A stretch of 50,218 bases of DNA from Frankia sp. AgB32 (GTDB lineage Bacteria > Actinomycetota > Actinomycetes > Frankiales > Frankiaceae): NCBI RefSeq assembly GCF_023243045.1, contig NZ_JALKFX010000049.1:1-50218 (forward strand). Reading direction: 5' to 3'. The notes under the pieces are model-generated. The model made no database searches. It saw nothing but the letters and a program-made list of their open reading frames with translations, and had not been told where the DNA came from. The position numbers and the translations under genes are program-made. The first letter of the stretch is position 1; every line of letters begins with the position of its first letter. This document shows, one piece after another, positions 24,801 through 36,960 of this stretch.

Positions 24801-26954
24801 GACACCACCGTGGCCGCGGGGCCGTTCACCGCAGCCACGGACAGCGCCGGGGCGCGCCGTGCCAGCAGTGCCGCCACCTCGGCCGCCGGCAGCGAGACCG
24901 CCGCCATCCCGCCGTGCCCGCACAGCCGCTCCCGCAGCAGGCGGGCACGAACGGCCACGACCCTGGCTGCGTCGGGCAGCGGCAACGCCCCGGCGACACA
25001 CGCCGCGGCGATCTCGCCCTGGGAGTGGCCGACGACTGCCGCGGGCCGCACTCCGTGCGCCTGCCAGACCGCCGCCAGCGAGACCATCACCGCGAACAGC
25101 GCGGGCTGGACCACGTCGACCCGGTCCAGGTCCAGGTCGGGGCCGCCTGGCCGCAGGCCGTCAGCCGGCCAGTCGACGTATGGCTCCAGCGCCGCCGCGC
25201 ACCGCCGCATCTGGTCGCGGTAGGCCGCTGACCAGTCCCACAGGTCGGCAGCCATCGCCGGCCACTGGGCCCCCTGCCCCGGGAAGACGAAAACCGCCCG
25301 GCCGGACGCCCCCGCCACCCCGGACACCAGACTCGATGCTCCGAGAGCCGTCACGCCGGGGCCGCCGACGCCGGCAGCGTAGTGCTTCAGGCCAGCTGTC
25401 AGGTCCGATGTGTCCGTGCCGACGACGACGAGCCGGTGGTCGAACAACGTGCGGGAACCGACCAGGGCGGACGCCACCGCCGCGTTGTCCGTGACCGAGG
25501 GGTGCTCAGTGGTGGGGACCTCGGCTGCGTCTACCCCCAGCCGGGCGGCCAGCCGCGCGGCCTGCGCCCGCACCCCGGCCTCGTCGCGTGCTGAAACAAC
25601 CCAGGCCACCGGCGGCATGGCAACGGGTGCGGCGTCGTCCGTGGTGGGGACGGGGATACCCAAGGACGGGGGCTGTTCGAGGACAGCGTGGGCATTCGTG
25701 CCGCTCATGCCGAACGACGACACCGCTGCCCGTCGTGGTTGGCCCGTCTGCGGCCACGGCTTCGCTTCGGTGAGCAGCCGCACGGCGCCGGTGGACCAGT
25801 CGACGTTCGGCGTTGGCGCGTCGACGTGCAACGTCGCTGGCAGCAGGCCGTGACGCAATGCCAACACCATCTTCATGACGCCGGCAATCCCGGACAGCCC
25901 TGCGGTGTGGCCGATGTTCGACTTCAACGACCCCAACCACAACGGCCGATCCACCGACCGACCCTGACCATAGGTCGCCAGCAACGCCTGCGCCTCGATC
26001 GGATCACCCAACATCGTCCCCGTACCATGCGCCTCCACCACATCCACATCACCAGCGGACAGACCAGCATCAGCCAACGCCGCCCGAATCACCCGCTGCT
26101 GCGACGGACCATTCGGCGCCGTCAAACCATTACTCGCCCCATCCGAATTCACCGCCGAACCCCGCACCACCGCCAACACCGGATGACCGCTACGCCGCGC
26201 GTCCGAGAGCCGCTCGAGCAAGAGGACACCGACGCCCTCGCCCCAGCCGGTGCCGTCCGCAGCCGCGGCAAACGACTTGCAGCGCCCGTCCGCGGCGAGT
26301 CCTCGCTGCCGGCTGAACTCAACGAACGCCTGTGGGGTGGCCATCACGGTCGCGCTGCCCACGACCGCCATCGCGCACTCGCCCCGACGCAGGGACTGCA
26401 CCGCCAGGTGCAGCGCCACCAGCGACGACGAGCACGCCGTGTCGACGGTGAGCGCAGGACCGGAGAGCCCGAAGCTGTAGGCCAGCCGTCCGGAGGCGAC
26501 GCTGGCAGCGGTGCCTGTGATCAAATGGCCTTCCAGCTCGGGCCGGGCCGCCATCGAGGCCGTGCCGTAGTCGCCTCCTGCCAGGCCGACGAAGGTTCCG
26601 GTCTGGCTGCCCTTCAGCGCCTGGGGCAGGATTCCCGCCCGCTCGAACGCCTCCCAGGTCGCCTCCAACAACAGGCGCTGCTGCGGGTCCATCGCCAACG
26701 CCTCCCGCGGGGAGATCCCGAAGAAGTCCGCGTCGAACTGGTCGGCGTCCGACAGGAAACCTCCGAAGCGGGTGTAGGTGGTGCCTGGGCGATCGGGGTC
26801 CGGGTCGTAGAGGGCGTCGAGATCCCAGCCACGGTCGGTGGGAAACACGCTGATCGCGTCGGTGCCGTCGGCGAGCAGCGTCCACAGGTCATCCGGGTCG
26901 GCAATACCCCCGGCCAGCCGGCAGCTCATGGCGACGATGGCAATCGGGTCACCG
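21845..26954 (-). other. PKS module 3: KS-AT(methylmalonyl)-inactive KR-ACP
   Basis: KS (TACSSS, EAHGTG, SNIGHT) and AT (GHSQG, YASH) look active. The KR region keeps its fold-length sequence but the nucleotide-binding loop reads [11 protein letters not shown] instead of TGGTGxxG. The catalytic Ser, Tyr and Asn positions are Ala2973, Val2986 and Ser2990. The domain cannot reduce, so the beta-ketone should stay. A short 18-bp tandem repeat sits between this KR remnant and the ACP. Confidence 0.93.
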
Positions 26955-29900
26955 CTGCCGGACACGGTGGCGAGGTCGACATGTGGGTCCGGGGAATCGT
27001 CGGCGGGGGCCGCGGCCACCAAGGCCACCAGGTGGGTGGCCAGCGCGTCCGGGGCGGGGAAGTCGAAGACCACGGTGGGCGGTAGGGGCAGGCCGGTCCG
27101 GGCGACCAGCCGGTTGCGCAGTTCAACGGCGGTCAGGGAGTCCACGCCCAGGTCGCGGAACGCCTGTCCGGGGGCGATCGCCGTCCGTGAGGCATGGCCG
27201 AGCACGGCCGCTGCCTCTGCCCGCACGACGTCCAGCGCAGCGTCCGGGCGGTCCGCCGCGGACAGGGCGGCCAGCTCCGGCCACAGTGCCGGGCGGGTCA
27301 CCGGGTTACCGTCGCCCGCCTCAGCCGCCTTGGCCGCGCCGTCGACGTGGGCGCCAACGGCGTCGCCGGCCGGCAGGCCAGCCGGGTTGGGCTGGCCGTC
27401 GGGTGTGGTGCCGGTCGGTGCGTCGCGGACCTCGGGCAGGTCCTCGATCAGCGGGCTGGGACGCATCGACGTGAACGCCGGAGCGAAACGTTCCCACCGC
27501 ACGTCCGCGACCGCGACCGACGTGGGGTCGCCGCCGAGCACGTCGTCGAGCGCAGTGAGGGCCGACTCCGGCGCCATCGCCGGCAGGCCGCGCCGATGTA
27601 GTCCGGCCGCGACCGGCTGTCCGGCGGCGGCGAGCATGCCGCCGCCGTCCCACGGTCCCCAGGCCACCGAGCTGGCTCGCCCGCCGCGGGCCCTGCGCCG
27701 CTCGGCGAGGGCGTCGAGGAACGCGTTCGCCGCCGCGTAGGCCGCCTGTCCGCCGCTGCCCCAGAACCCGGCGACGGAGGAGAACGACACGGTGAGGTCG
27801 AGGGCGTCATGGTCGAGAAGCTCGTCGAGGTGCGCCGCCCCGGCCATCTTCGCGGCGGTCACCTCACCCAGCTCGGCGGCGTCGAGCTGGGTGAGCGGGG
27901 TTGACCGTTCGATCCCGGCGGCGTGAACGACAGCCCGCAGCGTGATCTCCTCCGCCGCCAACGTGTTCAGCAGCTGCACCACGGCATCCCGGTCGGCGAC
28001 GTCGCAGGTCAGCATCGTGACTCGGGCGCCGAGGGCCGCCAGTTCGGCGGCGAGCCGGTCAGCTCCCGGAGTGTCCGGACCACGCCGGCCGGTGAGGACG
28101 AGGTGCTCGGCCCCGGCAGCCGCGAGTCGACGGGCGACGTGCGCGCCAAGTGCTCCGAACCCGCCGGTGACGAGGACGGTGCCCTGCGGCGTCCAGCGCG
28201 GGCCGGACGCGCCTGGCGGCGAGTCGACCCGGATGACCCGCCGAAGATAGATGCCGGACGGCCGCAGGGCGAGCTGGTCCTCCGCGCCGAACCCGCCGCC
28301 GAGTGTCGCCGTCAGCTGGTCGCGCACCGACGCGTCAAGGTCGCCCACGGGCAGGTCGACCAGCCCACCCCAACGTCCCGGCTGTTCCAGGGCGGCGACC
28401 CGGCCGAGTCCCCACAGGGCGGCGCCTGCCGGATCGGGTGGCTCGTCGCCGGGCGAGGCACCAACCGCGGCCCGGGTGACGCACCACAGCGGGGCATCCA
28501 CGCCGCCGTTCGCGAGTGCTCGCAGCAGGGCGACCGTCGCCGCCAGCGCCGCCGCCCCGTCGCCAGCGGCCAGCAACGAGAGGACTCCGGCCGCCGGACG
28601 GGCAGCGGGCAGCGCGTCGACGGCGGCGCGGACCCGGGCGGCCGCGGCGTCGTCGCTGTCATCTCCAGCGTCGACCGCCGGCCACGTCAACTCGACGACA
28701 TCGGCCCCAGCCCCGGACAGCGCATCGATGACGTCCCGGTGCAGCTCCGCGTCCAGGTCGCCGTCGGAACAACGGGAGTTCGCCGGGGTGACGACCAGCC
28801 AGGTCCCGGCCAGCCGGCCGGGCGACGGGATGGCCGTCGGACGCCAGGCGACCCTGTACACCCAGGTCCGCGGATCCAGCCGGGTGACGTCGCCGGTCGG
28901 CGTGGGCGGGGCCAGCCAGTACCGGCGGCGCTGGAACGGATAGGTGGGCAGCTCGACGAACTCTCCGTCGTCCGGCGGAAGAACGGCAGGCCAGTCCACG
29001 GCGACACCATGGGTGTGCAGGGTCGCCAGCGCCGTGACGCACGACCGCGGCTCCGGGCGTCCTCGCCGCAGCATCGCCACCAGCACGGGCGCCGGGACGG
29101 AGTCGCCCCCACCCCCGCCGGCGGCTGAATCGACCGCCGTGGCGGGGTCTGGGCCGGCGGGCGGGCGCGGGCCGCCCAGGCAGTGCTGGGCCATCGCCGT
29201 CAGCACGCTGCCAGGGCCGACCTCGGCGTAGACCCGCACGCCGACCCCGGTCAGCCAGCGCAACCCGTCCGCGTAGCGCACCGCCTCCCGGGCATGGCGC
29301 GCCCAGTAGTCTGGCGAGGCGATCTCATCGGCCGTGTGCGGGCGGCCGGTGAGGTTGGACAGCACCGGAATACGCGGCGGCGCGAAGGTGAGCCCACGGG
29401 CGACTGAACGCAGCTCGTCGAGCATCGGCTCCATGCGCGGCGAGTGAAAGGCGTGGCTGACCCGCAGCCGGCTCGTACGCCGCCCGCGCTCGCGCCAGTG
29501 GGCTGCCAGGGCATCGACGGCGTCAGCGTCACCGGCGATGACCACCGATGCAGGGCCGTTCACCGCGGCAAGGGTGACCTGCTCCTCGCGACCGACCAGC
29601 AGCGGTCGGACCTCGTCCTCGGTCACCGCGACGGTCATCATCGCGCCGCCTGGCGGCAGGGCCTGCATCAACCGGCCGCGGGCCGCGACGAGGGTGGCGG
29701 CGTCGGGCAGTGACAGCACGCCGGCGACGTGCGCGGCCGCGAGCTCGCCCACGGAATGCCCAAGCAGGTAGTCCGGGACGATGCCCCAGGACTCGAGCAG
29801 GCGGTACAGCGCCACCTCGATGGCGAACAGGGCCGGCTGGGTCAGCCCGGTCTGGTCCAGCGCGGCAGCCTGTGGCTTGTCTTCGGCTGCGAACAGGCTG

Positions 29901-31807
29901 TCCCGCAGCGGCGCCTCCAGATGACGGTCGAGTTCGAGGCACACCTCGTCCAGGGCCGTGGCGAAGGTCGGGTAGACCCGCCACAGTCCCGCGCCCATGC
30001 CGGCACGCTGGCTGCCCTGGCCGGGCAGCAGGAAGGCGATCGGCGCGCCCGGCCCGGCGACGCCGGTGACCACGTGGGCGGCGGGTTCGCCGCTTGTGAG
30101 GGCTTCGAGTCCGCCGAGCGCCTCCGCCCGGCTCTCGGCGACGACGACAGCCCGATGGGTGAGTGCCGTGCGGGTGGTCGCCAGGGCCCGGCCGGCGGCG
30201 GCCAGGCCCGGTTCGGACCGTTCGCCGAGCAGGTCGTTCAGTCTGCGGGCCTGCGCGACCAGCGTCGACGGCTCGTGCCCCGACAGCACGAGCGCAACCG
30301 GAGCCGACGGGGCGGGCCGACCGGGGGCCGTTTCCACGACCCCTCCGGTGGACCCCCCGGAGGGGTCGACATCCTGTTCGGCCTCCTCAGTGGGCTCCTC
30401 GAGGATGACGTGCGCGTTCGTGCCGCTGACCCCGAAGGCCGAGACACCAGCCCGCCGAGGGGCACCGGTCGCCGGCCACGGTGCCGACTCGGCCAGCACC
30501 CGCACCGCACCCGCGGTCCAGTCGACCTTGGTTGTCGGCACGGCGACGTGCAGCGTGCTCGGCAGGACTCCGGCGCGCATCGCGAGCACCATCTTGATGA
30601 CGCCGCCGACGCCGGCGGCAGCCTGGGTGTGCCCGATGTTCGACTTCAGCGACCCGATCAGCAGCGGCCGGTCCGCCGGCCGGTTCTGGCCGTAGGTCGC
30701 GAGCAGCGCATGGGCCTCGATGGGGTCACCCAGGGCCGTGCCGGTGCCGTGCGCCTCGACGGCGTCAACCTCGCTGGCGGTGAGGCCGGCGGCGGCGAGG
30801 GCGGCGCGGATGACCCGTTCCTGGGACGGACCGTTCGGCGCGGTGAGCCCGTTGCTGGCACCGTCGGAGTTCACCGCGCTGCCACGGATGACGGCCAGCA
30901 CGCGCCGGCCCGCTCGGCGCGCGTCGCGGAGGCGTTCGAGGACGAGCACGCCGGCGCCCTCCGCCCAGGCGGTCCCGTCGGCGCCGTCGGCGAAGGCCTT
31001 GCACCGGCCGTCGGCGGCGAGCCCACGCTGCCGGCTGAACTGGACGAACAGAGTCGGGGTGGCCATCACCGTCACGCCGCCGGCCAGCGCTGTCACGCAC
31101 TCTCCGGCCCGCAGCGCCTGGCATGCCTGATGGATCGCGACCAACGACGCCGAGCAGGCGGTGTCCACCGTTACCGACGGGCCCTGCAGGCCGAGGACGT
31201 AGGAAATCCGCCCGGAGGCGACGCTCGCCGCCCGGCCAGTGAGCAGGTAGCCCTCGAGCTCCGGGGGGACGGCGGGCAGGTTCGTGGCGTAGTCCTGTCC
31301 GTTCGTGCCGACGTAGACGCCTGTACGGCTTTCCCGCAGCGACCGCGGGTCGGTCCCGGCGGACTCCAGCGCCTCCCAGGACGTCTCCAGCAGCAGCCGT
31401 TGCTGCGGGTCCATCGCGAGCGTCTCCCGCGGCGAGATGCCGAACAGGCCGGTATCGAACTCCGCCGCGTCGCGCAGGAATCCGCCCGAGCGGACATAGG
31501 TGCGGCCGGGCCGGTCGGGGTCGGGGTCGTACAGACCGTCGAGGTCCCAACCGCGGTCGACCGGGAAGCCGGTGATGGCGTCCTCGCCGTCGACGAGCAA
31601 CCGCCACAGATCGGCCGGTGTGTCGACCCCGCCCGGGAACCGACAGGCCATGCCGACGATGGCGATCGGCTCGCGGGCCGCGCCTTCGACCTCGGCCTGC
31701 CGACGGCGAGCCAGCCGCAGGTCGGCCATGGTCCGCCGCAGGTAGTCCCGCAGCCGGTCCTCGACACTCGTGGCGGCGGTCATCTCATCGCCCGTCCCGG
31801 CGCTCAT
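21845..31807 (-). CDS. Modular type I polyketide synthase, modules 2-3 (3320 aa)
   Basis: This is the second synthase of the line. I chose the ATG at 31807 because GGGGGA lies about 4 nt upstream and it leaves a short leader before the docking helix ([11 protein letters not shown]). The ATG at 31783 is also possible. The frame stays open to a TTG at 31945 that overlaps the stop of the upstream PKS gene, but those extra residues look non-coding. Module 2: KS C218, AT S685 with HAFH 785-788, KR Y1357, ACP S1557. Module 3: KS C1792, AT S2262 with YASH at 2363, a degenerate KR (V2986 at the Tyr position), ACP S3202. A docking region (about 3240-3320) ends [12 protein letters not shown]. It extends the chain by malonyl then methylmalonyl and leaves the second beta-ketone unreduced. 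A gap of 47 bp to the next PKS gene suggests a shared operon. Confidence 0.97.
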   Translation of the reverse strand: MSAGTGDEMTAATSVEDRLRDYLRRTMADLRLARRRQAEVEGAAREPIAIVGMACRFPGGVDTPADLWRLLVDGEDAITGFPVDRGWDLDGLYDPDPDRPGRTYVRSGGFLRDAAEFDTGLFGISPRETLAMDPQQRLLLETSWEALESAGTDPRSLRESRTGVYVGTNGQDYATNLPAVPPELEGYLLTGRAASVASGRISYVLGLQGPSVTVDTACSASLVAIHQACQALRAGECVTALAGGVTVMATPTLFVQFSRQRGLAADGRCKAFADGADGTAWAEGAGVLVLERLRDARRAGRRVLAVIRGSAVNSDGASNGLTAPNGPSQERVIRAALAAAGLTASEVDAVEAHGTGTALGDPIEAHALLATYGQNRPADRPLLIGSLKSNIGHTQAAAGVGGVIKMVLAMRAGVLPSTLHVAVPTTKVDWTAGAVRVLAESAPWPATGAPRRAGVSAFGVSGTNAHVILEEPTEEAEQDVDPSGGSTGGVVETAPGRPAPSAPVALVLSGHEPSTLVAQARRLNDLLGERSEPGLAAAGRALATTRTALTHRAVVVAESRAEALGGLEALTSGEPAAHVVTGVAGPGAPIAFLLPGQGSQRAGMGAGLWRVYPTFATALDEVCLELDRHLEAPLRDSLFAAEDKPQAAALDQTGLTQPALFAIEVALYRLLESWGIVPDYLLGHSVGELAAAHVAGVLSLPDAATLVAARGRLMQALPPGGAMMTVAVTEDEVRPLLVGREEQVTLAAVNGPASVVIAGDADAVDALAAHWRERGRRTSRLRVSHAFHSPRMEPMLDELRSVARGLTFAPPRIPVLSNLTGRPHTADEIASPDYWARHAREAVRYADGLRWLTGVGVRVYAEVGPGSVLTAMAQHCLGGPRPPAGPDPATAVDSAAGGGGGDSVPAPVLVAMLRRGRPEPRSCVTALATLHTHGVAVDWPAVLPPDDGEFVELPTYPFQRRRYWLAPPTPTGDVTRLDPRTWVYRVAWRPTAIPSPGRLAGTWLVVTPANSRCSDGDLDAELHRDVIDALSGAGADVVELTWPAVDAGDDSDDAAAARVRAAVDALPAARPAAGVLSLLAAGDGAAALAATVALLRALANGGVDAPLWCVTRAAVGASPGDEPPDPAGAALWGLGRVAALEQPGRWGGLVDLPVGDLDASVRDQLTATLGGGFGAEDQLALRPSGIYLRRVIRVDSPPGASGPRWTPQGTVLVTGGFGALGAHVARRLAAAGAEHLVLTGRRGPDTPGADRLAAELAALGARVTMLTCDVADRDAVVQLLNTLAAEEITLRAVVHAAGIERSTPLTQLDAAELGEVTAAKMAGAAHLDELLDHDALDLTVSFSSVAGFWGSGGQAAYAAANAFLDALAERRRARGGRASSVAWGPWDGGGMLAAAGQPVAAGLHRRGLPAMAPESALTALDDVLGGDPTSVAVADVRWERFAPAFTSMRPSPLIEDLPEVRDAPTGTTPDGQPNPAGLPAGDAVGAHVDGAAKAAEAGDGNPVTRPALWPELAALSAADRPDAALDVVRAEAAAVLGHASRTAIAPGQAFRDLGVDSLTAVELRNRLVARTGLPLPPTVVFDFPAPDALATHLVALVAAAPADDSPDPHVDLATVSGSGDPIAIVAMSCRLAGGIADPDDLWTLLADGTDAISVFPTDRGWDLDALYDPDPDRPGTTYTRFGGFLSDADQFDADFFGISPREALAMDPQQRLLLEATWEAFERAGILPQALKGSQTGTFVGLAGGDYGTASMAARPELEGHLITGTAASVASGRLAYSFGLSGPALTVDTACSSSLVALHLAVQSLRRGECAMAVVGSATVMATPQAFVEFSRQRGLAADGRCKSFAAAADGTGWGEGVGVLLLERLSDARRSGHPVLAVVRGSAVNSDGASNGLTAPNGPSQQRVIRAALADAGLSAGDVDVVEAHGTGTMLGDPIEAQALLATYGQGRSVDRPLWLGSLKSNIGHTAGLSGIAGVMKMVLALRHGLLPATLHVDAPTPNVDWSTGAVRLLTEAKPWPQTGQPRRAAVSSFGMSGTNAHAVLEQPPSLGIPVPTTDDAAPVAMPPVAWVVSARDEAGVRAQAARLAARLGVDAAEVPTTEHPSVTDNAAVASALVGSRTLFDHRLVVVGTDTSDLTAGLKHYAAGVGGPGVTALGASSLVSGVAGASGRAVFVFPGQGAQWPAMAADLWDWSAAYRDQMRRCAAALEPYVDWPADGLRPGGPDLDLDRVDVVQPALFAVMVSLAAVWQAHGVRPAAVVGHSQGEIAAACVAGALPLPDAARVVAVRARLLRERLCGHGGMAAVSLPAAEVAALLARRAPALSVAAVNGPAATVVSGGNDDLDQFVADCATGGVECRRIAVDYASHSHQVDSLADDLRAALAGITPQTPHTTFVSTVTGEPMTDAGCGPDYWVDNLRRTVLLEPVVRGLLDAEHTLLIEVGPHPVLVPALQDGIDRHRTGAECDTDAAPAIALGTLRRDEHGPSRFLTSLAQLHVHGHPVSWVPADPDHGDAEPSAADQAAHVPAPVMLDLPTYPFQRRRYWPEPRPVAGSDADESRFWDAVDHEDLDALSATLGSVETASSEQLGAVLPTLAAWHRRRREESVLGRLGYRVSWTALPVAGSAAIAGRWLVAVPAPRHDTHQLRIDQVLGALADGPATVIPVEVEGTDRAELAGRLADALDGTTPAAVVSLLGLASDADAEVANAGVPRGLALTVALVQALGDAAVVAPLWCVTRRAVSIGAREDEVSPESAAVWGLGRVVAVEHPDRWGGLVDLPATPGGGALSLLRAVVAGTERGEHLAVRGARIFAQRLTRASDLVRPRRSGRTTGMADASAVARSAVAAAPDPDDTAEIDVPPAVDVTEDAPSWRPPETALVVTTPGHTAGELMRWLTREGTGSVVSTGGTALSPDLVLPAGLTAVFLAVDECAAAADPLDRTDIDTFATTFRDLTATAARVDALTEGDPAIAFVVLPAAAGLWGSGGLAAVAAASAYLDALARRRRARGDAGLSLAFGAWTPAEDDEAEAGGHDGTGGAGRGQRVPGLRTMSAELALAALRHALDHRHAPDHRHAPDHRSAAGPERPNEAHGPGSRDRDDDGALVADVGWERLLPALGAAAWMPLIRDLPEVRRFLAEAPSTAAPPTDQTPADPAGSWRARLAGLAGTDQERAMLDLVRTLTAEVLGRAGGGTVMPGRAFRELGLDSLTAVELRNRLRAATGVALSPTVIFDFPTPTRLARHLLGELTANPDIDPQAALEQLAAGLAAMPAADRPAFTARLHVLLRDWDGAQASGSTPVPAPSSDLDDASDDEIFDVIDNELRIS
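22587..22640 (-). repeat. 18-bp tandem repeat, three copies, inside the PKS module 3 KR-ACP region
   Basis: Copies at 22587-22604 and 22605-22622 are identical (cggtgatcgggggcatgc on the plus strand). The copy at 22623-22640 differs at three positions. It is in frame and encodes repeating His-Arg/Ala-Pro-Asp hexapeptides (DHRHAP). It adds a flexible charged stretch and does not break the gene. Confidence 0.9.
26955..31672 (-). other. PKS module 2: KS-AT(malonyl)-KR(A1-type)-ACP
   Basis: KS has TACSAS at C218. AT has GHSVG and HAFH, so malonyl-CoA. KR has TGGFGALG, no LDD, Trp1349 eight residues before Tyr1357, and Gln three residues before it, which fits the A1 fingerprint and predicts an L-hydroxyl. 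No DH. The ACP motif is GVDSLTA. Confidence 0.92.
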
Positions 31808-31941
31808 CGCGTCCCCCATCGGGACCGCAGCGTCGTCGCGGATGGCCGCCGAGGGGGGCACGGCGTCGACGAAGCCTGCTGGATCACGCGTTCTCCCTGC
31901 TCGGCAGTTGGACGGGGCGCCCGGCTCGGCGGGTCGGGGGG

Positions 31942-34900
31942 TCAAGGGGTCTCAAGTTCCGTGTCCAGGAGGTCGAACAGCTCGTCGTCTGTGCGCGGCT
32001 CGGGGACGACCGCGGACTGGCCGCGATCCGGGGCGGTCGCGGTCGTGAGCTCCGTGAGCACGCGACGCAGCCGGCGGACGATGTCCGCGCGGCCGGCCGG
32101 GCCCTCACCGCCAGTTCCGGGCAGGGCGGCGGTGATCCGTTCAAGGTCGGCGCGGACCGTGTCGAGCGTGTCCGCCGTGCCGTCGGCAGCCGGGATGCGG
32201 GCCTTGGCCACCGTGGTCGGCGCCGCCGCTGCCGAGCTGTCCGGGTTCGGCAGGTCAGGTGCCAGTGCAACGCCGAGCTGGCGGGCCAGGCCGGTGGGGG
32301 TCGGATGATCGAACACGGCGGTCGTCGGCAGGCGGACATCCGTGGCCTCGTTGAGCCGGTTACGTAGCTCGACAGCTGTGAGGGAATCGAACCCGAGGTC
32401 ACGGAACGGCCGATCCGGGCCGATCGCGGTGTCTGTCCGGTGACCGAGGACGGCGGCGGCATGCGCGATGACGAGACTCAGCACGGTTCGTTCGCGCTCC
32501 GCCGGGGAGCGCTCAGCGAGAGTGGCGCGCAGCTGGACGGCGGCGCTGGGGCCGCCCGTCGCCACCGGCCTGGCCTGCTCGGCCGCGCCGGTGGCCGAAA
32601 TCTCGTCGAGCAGCCGGCGTGGTCGACCGAATGCTAGGATCGCTGCGATCCGCGGCCAGTCGGCGGCGAGGACGACGGAGCTCGTCAGGTTGTGGTCGAG
32701 GCTGTCGTGCAGGGCGGCGGAGGCCAGATCGGGGCTCATGTCGACCAGTCCGTGGCCCCGCAGACGTTCGCCGGCCGCGCCCTCCACCATGCCGCCCGCC
32801 CCCCACAGGCCCCACGCGACGGATGTCGCGGCCAGGCCCCGGGCCCGGCGGTGGTCGGCAAGAGCATCGAGGTAGGCGTTGCCAGGCGCGTAGTTGGCCA
32901 CGCCGGGCAGGCCGAAGGTGGCCGCGACGGAGGAGAACAGGACGAACGCGTCCAGGTCACGTCCGGCGGTCAGCTCATGCAGGAGCGTCGCACCGCGGAC
33001 CTTCACCCGAAGCACCCCCGCGATGCGTTCGGGTGTCAGCCGGTCCGTCACCGTGTCATCGAGCACCGCCGCGGTGTGGAACACGGCGCGCAGCGGCTGG
33101 TCGGCGGGTAGTCCGTCCAGCAGGCCGCCGAGCGCCGCCCGGTCGCCGACGTCGCAGGCGACGACCGACACGCGGGTGCCGGTGGCGGTGAGCTGTTCGG
33201 CGAGTGCGGCCGCGCCCGGCGCGGCCGGTCCGCGCCGGCTGATGAGCAGCAGGTGGTCGGCGCCGGCGGAGGCGAGCCAACGCGCGACCTGGGCGCCGAC
33301 ACCGCCGGTGCCGCCGGTGATCAGAATCGTTCCGCGGGGCCGCCACCGCCGCGTGGCCCGCCGCTGCCGCAGCGGTGCGGGGACGACCCGACGGGCCAGC
33401 ATGCTCCCGTGCCGGACGGCCAGCTGATCCTCGCCGGCGCCGGCGGCGACGGCCGCGCACAGCAGGTCGATGTCCGCGTCCTCGGACGTGGAGCCTCCCG
33501 TGGCGGGCTCCGGCCCCGGCGGGCCGCCCGCGGGGGGCAGATCGACGACGCCGCCCCATAGATCCGGGTACTCCACTGCAGCGACCTGCGCCAGGCCCCA
33601 GAGCAGGGACTGTGCTGGCGCCGGCAGGGTGTCGCCGGGCGCCGCGGCTACGGCACCGCGGGTCACGCACCACAGCGGGCCGTCGGCCTGGATGTCGCCG
33701 AGCGCCTGCATCAGGCTGACGGTGGCGGCGTAGCCGGTGGGCAGATCTGGATGTGCCAGATCCGCTGCGGTGTCGAGAGCGAGCAGCGACAGCACGCCGC
33801 CGGCAGGGTCGTCCCGCCACGCCGCACGCAGCTGCCGGGCCAGCGCCGTCCGGTGCACGTGCGCCGTGTCGACTGGGACGATGACTGGCTCAGCACCGCT
33901 GCGACGCACCGCGCGGGTGCAGGACGCGGCCAGCCCCGCCGTGCGGGCGGCCTCCCCGTCAGCACCGGACGCGGCGTCGGCGCTCGAAGGGACGAGCAGC
34001 AACCAGCGGCCGGTGAGGGCCGCCGTAGTCGGCGGGGCACCGTCGAGTGGACGCCAGGCGACGCGGAAGCGCCAGGAATCCTGCGTGGCGCGGTCGTCCG
34101 CGTGACGGCGCCAGGTCTGCAGGGCCGGCAGTACCGCGCCCAGGGACTCGCGGTCCGGCGCCCCGTCGATGCCGAGCAGATCGCCGAGTTCGTCGGCGGC
34201 GCCGCGGTCGACGGCGGCCCAGAAGTCCGCGTCCGGGCCGTCGTCCGCTGCCAGTACGGCCGGCGGCGCTCCGGCGGAGTCCAACCAGAACCGCTCGCGT
34301 TGGAAGGCATAGGTCGGCAGATCCACCTGGCCCCGGGCGGCGGCCCCGTCGGGGCGCGGCGCCGTCAGCCAGTCCACCGGTACTCCCCGTACGAACAGCT
34401 CGGCCGCGGAGGTAAGCAGGCGGACACGGCTCGGTTCGTCGCGGCGCAGCGATCCGACAACGAGGACCTTCCGGCCGGTTGCCTCGGCCGTCTCCGCGAC
34501 CGCGCCGGTCAGTATGGGATGGGGGCTCACCTCGACGAACGCCCGGTGCCCTGCCGCGAGCAGCCGGTTCGTCGTCTGCTCGAACTCAACGGTCTGTCGC
34601 AGGTTGCGATACCAGTAGTCAGCGTCGAGCCCGGCGGTGTCGACCGGCCCGGCGGTGACACTCGAGTAGAATGGCAGGTCAGCGGTACGGGGTTGGATGT
34701 CGGCGAGCGCGGCGAGCAGCCGGTCTCGGATCGCCTCGACATGCGCCGAGTGCGACGCGTAGTCGACGGGGATGCGGCGGGCCCGCGTACCGTCGGCGGC
34801 GCAGTACCGCAGCAGCGCGTCGAGAGCCGCCGGCTCGCCGGAGACGACGAGGGAATCCGGCCCGTTGACGGCGGCCACCGCCAGCCGGCCGGTCGCGGAC

Positions 34901-36960
34901 CATGGTTTGATCAGATCGCGCCCGGTGTCCTCGGGCAGTGCCACCGCGACCATGCCGCCGCGACCGGCGAGTACCTCGCGCAGTGCCCGCGCCCGCACGG
35001 CGACGACGACGGCGGCGTCGTCCAGCGAAAGCGCCCCGGCCGCGCAGGCTGCCGCGATCTCTCCCTGGGAGTGACCGACGACGGCGGCCGGCTCAACGCC
35101 GTGCGCCCGCCACCATGCGGTCAGTGCGACCATCACGGCGAACAGGGCCGGCTGGACGACGTCGACGCTCTCCAGCGGCGGGCTTCCGGGTGTCCCTCGC
35201 AGGACGTCCAGCAGAGACCAGTCGACGTGTGGCGCCAAGGCGTCGGCGCACGCGCGCAGCCGGTCGGTGACGACGTCGTCCGTGCCGATCATGTCTCGGG
35301 CCATGCCGACCCACTGGGCGCCCTGCCCCGGATAGACGAACACGACGTCGCCGTCAAGGTCCACGGCACCCCGAACCACCGCTGCCGATGGCAGACCGCG
35401 GTGCAGCGCGTCCAGACCGGCCGTGAAGCCGTCGAGGTCGGCGGCGACGATGGCGGCGCGGTGGGGCAGCGTCGCGCGGGTCGTCGCCAGCGAGAAGCCG
35501 ATGTCCTCTATCGCGCGAGCGCTGCCTGCGGCCGGCAACGCGGTCACATGCGTGCGTAGCCGCTCAGCCTGGGCGGCGAGCGCGGCGTCGCCGCGCGCGG
35601 ACAGCAACCAGGGCAGCGCTCCCGGCGTGCCCGGCACGTCGTCGCGGTCCGGCTCTCCGGTCTGCTCGTCGGGTGCCTGTTCGAGGATGGCGTGGCAGTT
35701 GGTGCCGCTGACCCCGAAGGAGGACACTCCGGCCCGGCGGGGACGGCCGGGTGACTGCCAGGAGACGGGCTGTGTGAGAAGCCGCAGCGCACCACCGGCC
35801 CAGTCGACGTGCGGGGTTGGCGCGGTGACGTGCAGAGTTCTCGGCAGGTGACGATGTTGCAGGGCAAGCACCATTTTGATCACCCCGACCAGGCCGGCGG
35901 CCGCCTGGGTGTGGCCCACGTTCGACTTCACCGAACCGAGCCAGACGGGCGGCCGGTCCGCGGGCCGGTTCCGGCCGTAGACAGCGAGCAGCGCCGTGGC
36001 CTCGATCGGGTCGCCCAGCGGGGTGCCCGTCCCGTGCGCTTCGACCGCGTCGACGTCTTCGGGGCGCAGGCCCGCGGCGGCCAGGGCCCGTCGGATGGTG
36101 CGCTGCTGCGCGGAGCCCTTCGGAGCGGTCAGGCCGTTGCTCGCCCCGTCGGAGACGACCGCACTGCTGCGGACCAGGGCGTGCACCGGCCAGCCGGCCC
36201 GCCGGGCGTCCGCCAGCCGCGCAACGACCACGACGGCGACGCCCTCGGCCAGACCGAAGCCGTCTGCATCGGCAGAAAACGCCCGGCAACGGCCGTCGGC
36301 GGACAGCGCGTTCTTGCGGCTGAACTCGACGAACATGCCGGGGTTCGGCAGGACGGTCGCGCCACCGGCGAGCGCCAGGTCGCACTCGCCGCGGCGCAGC
36401 GCCGCAGCCGCGAGGTGCAGGGCGACCAGAGACGACGAGCAGGCGGTGTCCACCGACATCGCCGGGCCCTCGAGACCGAGGGCGTAGGCGACGCGGCCGG
36501 CGGCGACGCTGGCGGTGCTGCCCGTGAACACGAAGCCCTCAAGCTCCGCGGGGGCGGCGTCCAGACGCGGACCGTAGTGGTGCTCGGTCACTCCGGTGAA
36601 CACCCCGGTGGCGCTTCCGCGCAGGCCCAACGGGTTGATGCGGGCCCGTTCCAACGCCTCCCAGCTGACCTCGAGCAACAGGCGCTGCTGAGGGTCCATC
36701 GCCAGCGCCTCCCGCGGCGAGATCCCGAAGAAGTCCGCGTCGAAGGCGGTGGCGTTGCGCAGGTACCCGGCCTCGCGCTGGCGGTTCGGTCCGTGCCAGG
36801 CCGAGCGCGCGTCATGCAGCCTGTCAAGATCCCAGCCCCGGTCGGTGGGCAGTCCGCCGACGACCTCAGCACCGTCACGCAGCAGCCGCCACAGCGACTC
36901 CGGGTCATCGATTCCGCCGGGCAGTCGGCAGCCGATCCCGATGATCGCGACTGGTTCGTC
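31942..36960 (-). other. PKS module 1: KS-AT(methylmalonyl)-KR(B)-ACP plus docking tail
   Basis: The KS is intact (DTACSSS, EAHGTG, SNVGHT). AT has GHSQG and YASH. KR has [11 protein letters not shown] and Y in VANYAPGNA. The region around the catalytic Tyr ([19 protein letters not shown]) strongly recalls the first KR of the erythromycin synthase, a B-type enzyme. Output is a 2-methyl-3-hydroxyacyl chain. Confidence 0.92.

Noticed and set aside
31808-31945. TTG start at 31945 overlapping the stop of the first PKS gene
   Set aside because: Translational coupling is possible, but the 46 extra residues do not resemble a docking region and an ATG with GGGGGA upstream lies at 31807.
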